A DNA stretch of 64,000 bases, taken from positions 1 to 64,000 of the forward strand of contig DJWY01000016.1 of the NCBI GenBank assembly GCA_002448305.1. Reading direction: 5' to 3'. Shown piece after piece: positions 50,089 through 59,442 of the stretch. The DNA is from Selenomonadales bacterium UBA7018. Its GTDB lineage: Bacteria; Bacillota; Negativicutes; Selenomonadales; Selenomonadaceae. Position 1 is the first letter of the stretch; the number at the start of each line of letters is the position of its first letter. The translations under genes and the position numbers were made by a program. The notes below the pieces were generated by a model, which was not told where the DNA came from, ran no database searches, and saw only the letters and a list, made by a program, of their open reading frames with translations.

Positions 50089-51299
50089 AAACTTATGATG
50101 TTATCGTAATTGGCGGCGGGCTTGCCGGATTTATGGCGGCGGCGGTTGCGGCAAGTCGCGGGCAGAAAGTTGCCGTGCTGACTTATGGTTCAGGCTCGTT
50201 GCCATTGGCTAGCGGCGCGATTGATTTTCTTAACGCTAAGGCTCCCGACGCCGCGATTAAAAATCTTCCCGCTCATCACCCGTATAAAAAAATCGCTTCA
50301 AAAAATATCGACGCGGCGGCAAAGTTTTTCTGCGATATAACCAGTCAAGGCAATCTCCCTTACGTCGGCAGATTGTCCGCGCAAATTCCGATTGTTACTG
50401 CTGTTGGCACGCTAAAATATTCTTGCCTTGTCCCTGAAAGTATGGACGCTAGCAACCTTGCCGATAAGAAGAAAATTTTTGTCGTTGAGATTGCGGGCTT
50501 GAAAGATTTTTACGGCGCGATGCTCGTTGACAATCTTAAAAAATATTTCCCCGATAAAACTTTTGAAGTCACGAAAATCGACCTTAAACTTCTGGGCGGG
50601 CGCGATATTACTTGCATGGACGCCGCGCAGATTTTAACTGATAAAGAACAGCCGCTTGCTAATGAATTAAAAGCTTTGAACGCGACCGCTGACGACGCGA
50701 TTATTATTCCGCCGATTTTGGGCGTTATGGGCAGTTTTTCTCGCGACGTGGTTAAAACGCAACTTAAAGCAGAAATTATCGAGACTACTTGTTTGCCGCC
50801 TTCGCCGCCTGGTCTTAGACTTCAACGCGCCTTTATAAAATATTTGCAGAAAGCAGGCGTTAGGATTTTAGAGAACTCCAAAGTTATTCGCGGCGTTGTC
50901 GAAGGCAAAAAACTTACAGGCGTCGTCGTTGAAAATGTCGTTCGCGAAAAAGTTTTCCCTGCGCGGAAAGTTATTTTAGCGACGGGCGGATTTTATAGCG
51001 GCGGAATTGTTATGCGCGATTTCGACAATCCACGCGAGCCAATTTTTGACTTGCCGGTTTTCTTCCCGACGGGCGCGGAAAATTGGAGTAATCAAAATCT
51101 TTTCGACGATAAGCCGCAAGGTTTTTCAATGACTGGGATTTTAACCGACGCCAATTTAAACCCGATTGATGAGAACGGCAAAGTTCTTTACGAAAATTTA
51201 CATGTAGTCGGGGCTAATTTGGGCGGCTGCGATAAAATTTTTGAACGGTCAATGGGCGGCATAGCGATTGCGTCAGCGTACAAGGGGGCGATTTTATGA
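50085..51299 (+). CDS. glpB: Anaerobic glycerol-3-phosphate dehydrogenase subunit B
   Basis: GlpB, 404 residues, the second flavoprotein subunit. FAD/NAD motif DVIVIGGGLAGFMAAAVAASRGQKV at 4-28; SGAIDFL follows. The C-terminus HVVGANLGGCDKIFERSMGGIAIASAYKGA is typical. Coupled to glpA and glpC by ATGA overlaps on both sides, giving the equal expression expected of a complex. Confidence 0.93.
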   Translation: MKTYDVIVIGGGLAGFMAAAVAASRGQKVAVLTYGSGSLPLASGAIDFLNAKAPDAAIKNLPAHHPYKKIASKNIDAAAKFFCDITSQGNLPYVGRLSAQIPIVTAVGTLKYSCLVPESMDASNLADKKKIFVVEIAGLKDFYGAMLVDNLKKYFPDKTFEVTKIDLKLLGGRDITCMDAAQILTDKEQPLANELKALNATADDAIIIPPILGVMGSFSRDVVKTQLKAEIIETTCLPPSPPGLRLQRAFIKYLQKAGVRILENSKVIRGVVEGKKLTGVVVENVVREKVFPARKVILATGGFYSGGIVMRDFDNPREPIFDLPVFFPTGAENWSNQNLFDDKPQGFSMTGILTDANLNPIDENGKVLYENLHVVGANLGGCDKIFERSMGGIAIASAYKGAIL

Positions 51300-52501
51300 G
51301 CGACAAGACTCAAGCAATTTTCACGGGTGACCGTTGCCTTTCGTGCACGAGTTGCATGGCGAATTGTCCCGTTATGGCGGCGATTAAAGATTATCGCGGA
51401 CCAAAGCTGGTCGGTCCGGCGCATGGCAGAATGCATTTTTCGCAAGAGGACATTGAAACCAGTTTAGAATTTTGTTCAAACTGTAAGAATTGTGATAGGG
51501 CTTGTCCTTCGGGCGTGGCGGTCTCGACGCTTAACATGCTCCGCCGCGCAGAATATTATAAAACTCATAAGCACACACAAGCCGAAGATATGATAGCGCA
51601 CGGCGAGCGCATGGCTAAATTAATTCGCAAGATTCCTTTTGGCGCGACCTTTTCAAATGTCGGAATGAGTTTCGGCAAGTCTCTGGGGATTTTCAGCAAA
51701 CTTGGACTGGCCGGCGAACGCGATATGCCTGCCTACGCCGCGACCGCTTTTAAAGATAAATTCAATTCTATTAAGCAAACCGCGTCCGGCAAAAAAATTG
51801 TTATGTTCACGGGTTGTTTTATCAACGACAACGAGCCTCAAGTCGGCGAAGCTTTTATCAAAGTCATGAACGCTAACGGCTATGAAGTTCTAATCGATAA
51901 AGGCTTTAATTGTTGTGGTTCGCCGCTTGTCGTCACGGGCTATTTAGACGAGGCGCGAGAACATGCTGATAACAACGTCGCAAGGATTCTGGATTGGAAA
52001 AAGCAAGGAATTCCGGTTGTGACCCCCTGCACAAGTTGTTCGCTTATGCTTAAGGAAGAATATCACGAACTTTTCGGCGAAGATAAATTCCATGAGGCGG
52101 CTCAAAATGTTTACGACGCGTTCGAGTTCCTAGAAATTTTGCAGGAGCGCGGCGAGTTCAACGAAAATTTAAAGCCGCTCAATCAAAAACTGCTTTATCA
52201 CGTGCCCTGCCATTTAAAATCGCAAGCAATCGGACTGCCCGCGCAGGACATTTTGGAAGAAATTGACGGCGTAAAAGTTCAGACGGCTGACGCGGGCTGT
52301 TGCGGCATTTCGGGCAATTACGGTTTCCGCAAGGATAAATACGAAATTTCCATGAAGGTTGGTGCGAAACTTTTCGAGCGCATAAAGCAAGACGATTTCG
52401 ACAAAGTTATTTCCGATTGCGGGACTTGTCGAATGCAGATTCATCACGGCACCAACGTTAAGCCTTACCACCCGATTGAGATTTTGGCTAAGGCTTATTA
52501 A
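51296..52501 (+). CDS. glpC: Anaerobic glycerol-3-phosphate dehydrogenase subunit C
   Basis: GlpC, 401 residues, the iron-sulphur subunit that anchors the complex to the membrane. Two 4Fe-4S motifs, CLSCTSCMANCP (about 14-25) and CSNCKNCDRACP (about 62-73), then two cysteine-rich CCG domains (FNCCGSPL and AGCCGISGNYGF). Confidence 0.95.
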   Translation: MSDKTQAIFTGDRCLSCTSCMANCPVMAAIKDYRGPKLVGPAHGRMHFSQEDIETSLEFCSNCKNCDRACPSGVAVSTLNMLRRAEYYKTHKHTQAEDMIAHGERMAKLIRKIPFGATFSNVGMSFGKSLGIFSKLGLAGERDMPAYAATAFKDKFNSIKQTASGKKIVMFTGCFINDNEPQVGEAFIKVMNANGYEVLIDKGFNCCGSPLVVTGYLDEAREHADNNVARILDWKKQGIPVVTPCTSCSLMLKEEYHELFGEDKFHEAAQNVYDAFEFLEILQERGEFNENLKPLNQKLLYHVPCHLKSQAIGLPAQDILEEIDGVKVQTADAGCCGISGNYGFRKDKYEISMKVGAKLFERIKQDDFDKVISDCGTCRMQIHHGTNVKPYHPIEILAKAY

Positions 52502-52502
52502 A

Positions 52503-54094
<1,592 letters not shown>

Positions 54095-54117
54095 AACTTC
54101 ACGGCTTAAAGTTTTTT

Positions 54118-54147
54118 GGGGACGAGAAAATTTCGCCTCTCGTCCCC
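54118..54147 (+). promoter_or_regulatory. Perfect hairpin between glpK and glpF
   Basis: GGGGACGAG (54118-54126) and CTCGTCCCC (54139-54147) form a 9-bp stem with a 12-nt loop, followed at once by the glpF RBS TAAGGAGG. There is no T-run, so it is more likely an mRNA-stabilising or translation-tuning structure than a terminator. Confidence 0.5.
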
Positions 54148-54163
54148 TAAGGAGGAATTATTC

Positions 54164-54889
54164 ATGGATAATTTATTCGGCGAATTTATGGGAACAATGG
54201 TTCTTATCGTCTTTGGTTGTGGCGTTTGCGCGAACATGACTTTGACGAAATCCAAAGGACAAGGCGCAGGCTGGATTTGTATAGCAATCGGCTGGGGATT
54301 TGCAGTTACATTGGGCGTTTTCACTGCGACGACGCTTGGAGCCCCTCAAGGCGATTTAAATCCGGCTGTTACGCTCGCAAAAACTATGGTCGGCATTTAC
54401 ACGCCCGCGCAGTTTATCGCAACTTCGGGAGCGCAACTTGTCGGCGCGATTTTGGGCGCGGCTATCGTCTGGCTTGCATACCTTCCGCACTGGGCAAAGA
54501 CTGAAGACCCTGCCGCTAAACTGGGCGTCTTTGCAACGGGTCCTGCTATCCGCAGTCCTGGTGCGAACTTCATCTGCGAAACTATCGCGACTTTCTTTTT
54601 GATGTTCGTTATTTGGATGATTTTCGGTGAACCGGTCGGACAACTTGTTCCTGGCTACGGTCCTTACATGGTCGGCATTTTGATTATCGCATTAGGTTTA
54701 TCTCTGGGCGGTCCTACGGGCTACGCTATGAATCCGGCTCGTGACTTAGGTCCGCGCATTGCTCATTTCATTCTGCCGATTGCGGGCAAAGGCGGCTCTG
54801 ATTGGGGTTATGCTTGGGTTCCGATTGCTGGTCCTCTTTGCGGCGGCGCGTTGGCTTATATCGTCGCTAAAGGTTGCGGACTCTTCTAA
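54164..54889 (+). CDS. glpF: Glycerol uptake facilitator
   Basis: GlpF-type aquaglyceroporin, 241 residues, six helices. Both pore motifs are present: LNPAVTLA near 65 and MNPARDLGPR near 190; the Asp after the second NPAR is the aquaglyceroporin mark. ATG 54164 has AAGGAGG 7 bp upstream. Last gene of the glycerol operon. Confidence 0.94.
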   Translation: MDNLFGEFMGTMVLIVFGCGVCANMTLTKSKGQGAGWICIAIGWGFAVTLGVFTATTLGAPQGDLNPAVTLAKTMVGIYTPAQFIATSGAQLVGAILGAAIVWLAYLPHWAKTEDPAAKLGVFATGPAIRSPGANFICETIATFFLMFVIWMIFGEPVGQLVPGYGPYMVGILIIALGLSLGGPTGYAMNPARDLGPRIAHFILPIAGKGGSDWGYAWVPIAGPLCGGALAYIVAKGCGLF

Positions 54890-54908
54890 GAACTTTTTCT
54901 GAGTAAAA

Positions 54909-54942
54909 AAGAAGTCGGGAGCTTTTAAGGCTCTCGACTTTT
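54909..54942 (+). terminator. Terminator of the glp operon
   Basis: AAGTCGGGAGC-TTTTAAG-GCTCTCGACTT stem with T-run. Confidence 0.8.
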
Positions 54943-55271
54943 TAATTCTCGGCAGAAAATACGTAAATTACTTATTCAAGAATCTGCAGCTTTAGTCGTG
55001 TCCAATACAGATTTTAATCGGAACGCAAATAATAGAAACGCTTATGCTCTTAACGGGCTTGACCAAGAATCTCATTACAAAACCTCTCCTTTCAACTGTT
55101 CGTAATAAATTTCTTGGAAAGTGTAACATCCGATTTCTCAAGCAAGCTCGCGTTGGTTACTATCAATGATTTGTAGTCGATTGAAGATTTTTCACAGAAC
55201 CTAAGGAATTTTTCGGACAAAGCCCAGATAATTTCCTTAGCAAGGAGAATTTAGCCATCAAGCTTTTTTTA
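54943..55271. other. Non-coding gap before rnc
   Basis: About 330 bp without a credible gene. The only structure seen is an imperfect inverted repeat CTAAGGAA...TTTCCTTAG at about 55200-55242. Confidence 0.4.
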
Positions 55272-55299
55272 TTGACATTTAGAACGAACTTGATAAACT
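55272..55299 (+). promoter_or_regulatory. rnc promoter
   Basis: TTGACA at 55272-55277, 16-bp spacer, TAAACT at 55294-55299. Confidence 0.6.
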
Positions 55300-55328
55300 G
55301 ATAAAAATTTTAAATGGAGGCGAATGCT

Positions 55329-56093
55329 TTGACGATAGACGAAAAGATTTTTGAGGAACCCGAAGGCGAAGAATGGGTAGAAGAAGTTTTGACAAATAAA
55401 CGGCGGGCAGAGTTGAAAAAGTTCGCGGAGAAAATCGGCGTGAAATTTAAGCACATAAAAACTTTACACGTCGCCTTGACGCATAAATCCTACGCAAATG
55501 AATTCGAGCCGCGCATTAAATACAATGAACGCTTAGAATTTCTAGGCGATGCGGTCTTAGGCTTGGCGACGGCAACTTATCTTTTCGAGCACTTCACGCA
55601 CCTAAAGGAAGGCGAATTGACTAAAACTCGTTCGGGAATCGTGCGCCAGTCGACACTAACCCGCGTTGCAGAGGAAATAGGACTTGACGAATTGTTGTTA
55701 TTGGGACCTACTGAGCTAGCTTTTGGGCGCGGTCGCAACTCTAATCTTGAGGACGCTTTAGAGGCGGTTATTGGCGCGATTTATCTTGATTGTGGCTGGG
55801 AAGTTGCCCGTGATTATGTCTTCCGCCAATTCGGTGCCGAATTCGAGCGCGTCAAAGTTACCGGCATTCCAAAAGATTACAAAAGCAAGTTGCAGGAGAC
55901 AATTCAAAGCCAACCGCCGAAAAAACTTTCCTACGCGGAACTTAGCGCGAGCGGTCCTGACCATAGCCGGACTTTTGAGGCGGCAGCCTTGATTGACGGG
56001 AAAATTTTCGGGCGCGGCGTCGGGCGTAGCAAAAAAGCCGCCGAGCAAGAAGCGGCAAGAGCGGCTTTAGAAAAAATGGGAATTTTGAACTAG
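55329..56093 (+). CDS. rnc: Ribonuclease III
   Basis: RNase III, 254 residues, cleaving double-stranded RNA in rRNA and mRNA processing. Catalytic signature NERLEFLGDAVLGL near 65-78, second acidic site ALEAVIGAIYLD, C-terminal dsRNA-binding domain (DYKSKLQETIQ, GRSKKAAEQEAARAAL). TTG 55329 is chosen because GGAGG lies 8 bp upstream; the ATG at 55314 overlaps that RBS. The acidic N-terminal extension (EEPEGEEWVEEVL) makes it about 25 residues longer than usual. Its last 54 bp recur 93 bp beyond the stop. Confidence 0.94.
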   Translation: MTIDEKIFEEPEGEEWVEEVLTNKRRAELKKFAEKIGVKFKHIKTLHVALTHKSYANEFEPRIKYNERLEFLGDAVLGLATATYLFEHFTHLKEGELTKTRSGIVRQSTLTRVAEEIGLDELLLLGPTELAFGRGRNSNLEDALEAVIGAIYLDCGWEVARDYVFRQFGAEFERVKVTGIPKDYKSKLQETIQSQPPKKLSYAELSASGPDHSRTFEAAALIDGKIFGRGVGRSKKAAEQEAARAALEKMGILN

Positions 56094-56186
56094 CGAAGTG
56101 CAACGTAACGTTCCGACGCGATGATTACGTTCAAATTTTCGTAACGTTGCAACGCGCTAACTGTTTGTCAACTTTTTAAAAGTTGC
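56091..56186 (+). repeat. Dispersed hairpin element, copy 3
   Basis: Starts on the rnc stop codon (TAGCGAAGTGCAACGTAACG) and ends CAACTTTTTAAAAGTTGC. Internal inverted repeat GCAACGT (56100)/ACGTTGC (56144). It matches copies at 46550 and 22872(-). Confidence 0.75.
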
Positions 56187-56240
56187 GCCGAACAAGAAGT
56201 GGCTAGAGCGGCTTTAGAAAAATTAGGGATTCTGAACTAA
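56187..56240 (+). pseudogene. Duplicated 3' end of rnc
   Basis: GCC GAA CAA GAA GTG ... CTG AAC TAA translates as AEQEVARAALEKLGILN, against AEQEAARAALEKMGILN at 56040-56093. About 46 of 54 bases agree and most differences are synonymous or conservative. It has no start and is not expressed alone. Confidence 0.85.
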
Positions 56241-56260
56241 CAATCTTTCAAAAGTAGGGC

Positions 56261-56289
56261 TTGCAATTTGTTTTTAAGTGTGGTAAACT
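56261..56289 (+). promoter_or_regulatory. tRNA-Pro promoter
   Basis: TTGCAA, 17-bp spacer, TAAACT, 11 bp ahead of the tRNA. Confidence 0.65.
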
Positions 56290-56300
56290 GCGCGGGTAAT

Positions 56301-56377
56301 CGGGACGTAGCTCAGTTTGGGAGAGCGCTTCCTTGGGGTGGAAGAGGTCGTGAGTTCAAGTCTCGTCGTTCCGACCA
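56301..56377 (+). tRNA. tRNA-Pro (anticodon GGG)
   Basis: Complete 77-nt cloverleaf: acceptor CGGGACG/CGTTCCG, anticodon stem CTTCC/GGAAG, loop TTGGGGT giving GGG (reads CCC, CCU), T-loop GTTCAAGTC, A73 and encoded CCA. C1-G72 is usual for bacterial proline tRNAs. Confidence 0.93.
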
Positions 56378-56433
56378 ATAAAGAAAATTTCAAAGCCTCC
56401 GAGTTAATCGGGGGCTTTTCCGCTTTTAGAACT

Positions 56434-57570
56434 TTATCGCTTAAAGCTTTTGAGTATTGCGCAGATTTTCCTAACTTCGTCTTCAGTCAAGTCGCCATAC
56501 ATTGGCAAGCTTAATACCTGTTGCCCGATAACGTTCGCGACGGGCAAGTTTTCAACCCGTGCAGAATTCAACTGGCGATAACACGTAAACTCACTGCAAA
56601 GCGGATGAAAATATTTCCTAGCAAAGACATTGTAATTTCTGAACTCGTCGTAGACAAAATCCCGCGACCGCCCAAAAACATTTTCATCAATGCGCACGAC
56701 ATAATATTGATAATTCAACTTAACGTCCGCCGCGCAATTCGGCATAAGCTTAACGCCTTCAACGTCAGCAAGTTCTTCGTTGTAAATTTCGTGCAAGCGA
56801 ATTCTCTTCTGCCGCTCCGCCTCGACGTAGTTTAACATAATCCGACCAATCGCCGCCCGTATCTCGTCAAGCTTACCGTTTATGCCGGGCATAACAACTT
56901 CTTCCTCATTCTTGATTCCGAAATTTTTCAGCAGGTCAATTCGCGCCTTCAAATGTTCGTTGCCGTGAACCAACGCGCCGCCCTCGACCGTGTGATAAAG
57001 TTTCGTCGCGTGAAAGCTGAACATTGAAATATCTCCAAAAGTTCCAACTCCACGCTCGCCAATTTCCACGCCGAACGCATGCGCCGCATCATAAACCACG
57101 CGCAATCCGTAACGGTCAGCGACCTCCTGAATTTTTTCAACGTCGCAGGGCGTCCCGAAAACATGCACCGCCAAAATTGCAGTTGTATGCGGCGTTATCA
57201 TACTTTCGATTTTATCAGCGTCAATGTTCATAGTCTCGGCGTCAATGTCGCAGAAAATCGGCGTGATATTATTCCAACTCAAAACATGCGGCGTCGCGGC
57301 AAAGGTAAAAGGTGTCGTGATAACTTCTCCGCTTAGTCGCAAGCTTTGACATGCTACCATTAGCGCAATCGTTCCGTTATTGAATAGCGATAGATACGGC
57401 ACCTTCAGAAAAGTTTTCAGCTCATGTTCAAGCATTGTATGTTGCGGACCGTTATTGGTCAGCCACTTCGCCTCCCATATGTCGCGCAATTTTTCTGTAA
57501 CTTCCTCAATCGTCGGGAAAACCGGTCGCGTTACGTAAATTATTTCTTTAAACGGTTCAAGATTTATCAT
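56434..57570 (-). CDS. DegT/DnrJ/EryC1/StrS-family sugar aminotransferase
   Basis: A 378-residue PLP enzyme that transaminates nucleotide-linked keto-sugars for surface glycans. TKWLTNNGP-type N-terminus (EAKWLTNNGPQ), VYDAAHAFGVEIGERGVG near 165 with the PLP-ring Asp, and the Schiff-base lysine in FSFHATKLYHTVEGGALV near 187. ATG 57570 is taken with AAGGAG about 10 bp upstream; the longer frame would read basic junk from the upstream gene. It overlaps the upstream M48 gene by 14 bp. Confidence 0.87.
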   Translation of the reverse strand: MINLEPFKEIIYVTRPVFPTIEEVTEKLRDIWEAKWLTNNGPQHTMLEHELKTFLKVPYLSLFNNGTIALMVACQSLRLSGEVITTPFTFAATPHVLSWNNITPIFCDIDAETMNIDADKIESMITPHTTAILAVHVFGTPCDVEKIQEVADRYGLRVVYDAAHAFGVEIGERGVGTFGDISMFSFHATKLYHTVEGGALVHGNEHLKARIDLLKNFGIKNEEEVVMPGINGKLDEIRAAIGRIMLNYVEAERQKRIRLHEIYNEELADVEGVKLMPNCAADVKLNYQYYVVRIDENVFGRSRDFVYDEFRNYNVFARKYFHPLCSEFTCYRQLNSARVENLPVANVIGQQVLSLPMYGDLTEDEVRKICAILKSFKR

Positions 57571-59338
57571 CGGACTCTTTCTCCTTAGCTTTTTCTTTAG
57601 CTTTGTTAATTTTTTCAGCCGCCGCCGGGTCAATCTTCTCAAGATATGCCAACGGAATAGCATCAACATTTTTTTTCGAGTATTCATAGCACTTGCTATA
57701 ACTTATTGTCGCTTCCGCAGTCTTGCCTTGTTCGTCGAAAATGTCGCCCTGCAACCTGTACGCAATCGGATTTTTTTCGTCAATCGTCAGCGCGTGGCTA
57801 ATGTCCTCAAAAGCAAGCTCCAATTCCCCGCGCATATGCCGCACGTCCGCCCGATTCAAAAAGTTATACAAGTTCTCTGAATCCTTTTCGACCGCCGTAT
57901 TTACGTCGATAAGTGCGCCGTCATAATCGCCGACAATCGCCTTTGCTCGCCCGCGTATCGCTAAACATTCCGCAATATCATCTTGATTTTTGGCATTAAG
58001 GGCGCGTTCAATTTGCTTTAGCGCAAGTTCGCCCTGCCCGTAATCGTTATAAATGTCGGCGTTGATTCTTAGGCGCGTCGCGTCCTTAGCCTTTGCTGAA
58101 GCGGCATTGGCTTTTATTTTCGCCCAAAATTTTTCTTGCTCTGCGTCGGCGTCACGAATTTTTTTGCGCGTAGCGGGACTTTCGTTTTGATAAGCCAAAG
58201 TTACTGTGTCGCGAATTTTTTCGCCTAGATTGTACAGGGAAGAAATTTCGCGCAGCTCGCGATAAGCAATTTCATCTGTCAGAAAATCAATCTGGTTGCC
58301 GATACCCTGTCTGAAATTCCAAGCGGCGACGTTATCGAAGTCGTGAAAAGCTTTAGACAATCCGCCCGCAAAGTAATACGCATTTTCCGCCGCATTATTA
58401 TAGTCGGAGCCGGTGTTTATCGAATAAAAAATTTCCGTGCCGTCGACAAAAACTTTATAAGCGCGGTCAACCTTCTCAACTTTAACATGCCCGCCGCCGT
58501 AAGCCGTCATCATCTCCAACATTTTAGCTTCGCGCCTATCGGTGTCGGGGTGGTCGCTGAAAGTTTCGTCGCTAGACATATCGCTTGAGCTGAATTCCAT
58601 AACGTCCTTTGTCTCGTAGCGCACGTAGTAGCCAAGACGATTCATAGCCGCCGCACCGCCGCCAGGATTAAAGCCCGCACTCGTCATAATGTAAAAGCCG
58701 CCCTCGTCCGCCGCATACTCGACAGGAACGTTGATATTTTTCGCGATAGAGTAATCAACCATTGCTGAAAATTTTCCCCAATCAATATTCGTACTGCGGC
58801 TGTTGTGGTCAATGTTCGCGCCGATAAGCATTGCGCCTAAAGATTGCGCGACGGCTTGCGCGTAACTTTTCGCCGAATGCTGTTCAAGTCCATGCGTCAT
58901 TTCGTGCGCAAGGACGGCGGCAATTTGATTCTCGTTGGAGTTAAGACCGCGAATCAAGCCGCGATTGATTGTGATATAATTCATTGGGTAGCAGGCGGCG
59001 TTAAATTTTTCGCTGTCGTTGACGTGCCAGACAAAAGGCAGGGAATTAACGCGCAATTCGTATTGTCCGTCGTTTACAAGCTTTTTCATAATTGAATCGA
59101 CAAGTTCGACTTCGCGTTTATTTTTATCAGTGCCATTTTTCTCAATGTCCTGCCGGCGAACTTCCATTTGCGCATTTACGTTGTTGCCGAGCGCGAGAAT
59201 TTCTCTTAGCGTTGATTTATACGCCGCCAAAACGCCGAGAGCTTCCGCCGCGATTGCCCATGCGTCAGCCGCATAAACTTGCACAGGATTTAAAATCGCG
59301 CTCGCCGCAACTAGAATCGCTATTAAAATCTTTTTCAT
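57557..59338 (-). CDS. Secreted M48 metalloprotease with TPR domain
   Basis: A 593-residue exported protein. Signal peptide 1-24 (MKKILIAILVAASAILNPVQ, VYA cleavage). Zinc site HEMTHG near 147-151 and the third ligand Glu in EYAADEGGFYIM near 212 define peptidase M48 (BepA/HtpX relatives). C-terminal TPR units at about 440-570 (IYNDYGQGELALKQIERAL, RADVRHMRGELELAFEDISHAL, GDIFDEQGKTAEATISYSKC). By analogy with BepA it may act in envelope protein quality control. ATG 59338 precedes the signal peptide. Confidence 0.88.
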   Translation of the reverse strand: MKKILIAILVAASAILNPVQVYAADAWAIAAEALGVLAAYKSTLREILALGNNVNAQMEVRRQDIEKNGTDKNKREVELVDSIMKKLVNDGQYELRVNSLPFVWHVNDSEKFNAACYPMNYITINRGLIRGLNSNENQIAAVLAHEMTHGLEQHSAKSYAQAVAQSLGAMLIGANIDHNSRSTNIDWGKFSAMVDYSIAKNINVPVEYAADEGGFYIMTSAGFNPGGGAAAMNRLGYYVRYETKDVMEFSSSDMSSDETFSDHPDTDRREAKMLEMMTAYGGGHVKVEKVDRAYKVFVDGTEIFYSINTGSDYNNAAENAYYFAGGLSKAFHDFDNVAAWNFRQGIGNQIDFLTDEIAYRELREISSLYNLGEKIRDTVTLAYQNESPATRKKIRDADAEQEKFWAKIKANAASAKAKDATRLRINADIYNDYGQGELALKQIERALNAKNQDDIAECLAIRGRAKAIVGDYDGALIDVNTAVEKDSENLYNFLNRADVRHMRGELELAFEDISHALTIDEKNPIAYRLQGDIFDEQGKTAEATISYSKCYEYSKKNVDAIPLAYLEKIDPAAAEKINKAKEKAKEKESDDKS

Positions 59339-59409
59339 TTCAATCACCGCCCAGATTATACTATAAAAAATAACCAACACAAAACTTTTAATTTCCCGCG
59401 CAGGCTGAT

Positions 59410-59415
59410 ATAATG
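59410..59415 (+). promoter_or_regulatory. -10 element of leuS
   Basis: TGATATAATG, a consensus -10 hexamer 27 bp before the ATG; the -35 is poor. No T-box structure fits in the 60-bp leader. Confidence 0.4.
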
Positions 59416-59442
59416 TTGCGCGTTTAACAGGAGGCGAATTTT

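Noticed and set aside
54118..54147. Terminator between glpK and glpF
   Set aside because: No T-run follows the stem; the RBS of glpF does.
56434..57687. Aminotransferase with a 39-residue basic N-terminal extension
   Set aside because: The extra residues are an out-of-frame reading of the lysine-rich end of the upstream M48 gene; the ATG at 57570 has the RBS and the family start.
59339..59442. T-box leader in front of leuS
   Set aside because: The gap is about 100 bp shared with a divergent gene and shows no specifier stem, T-box sequence or terminator pair.
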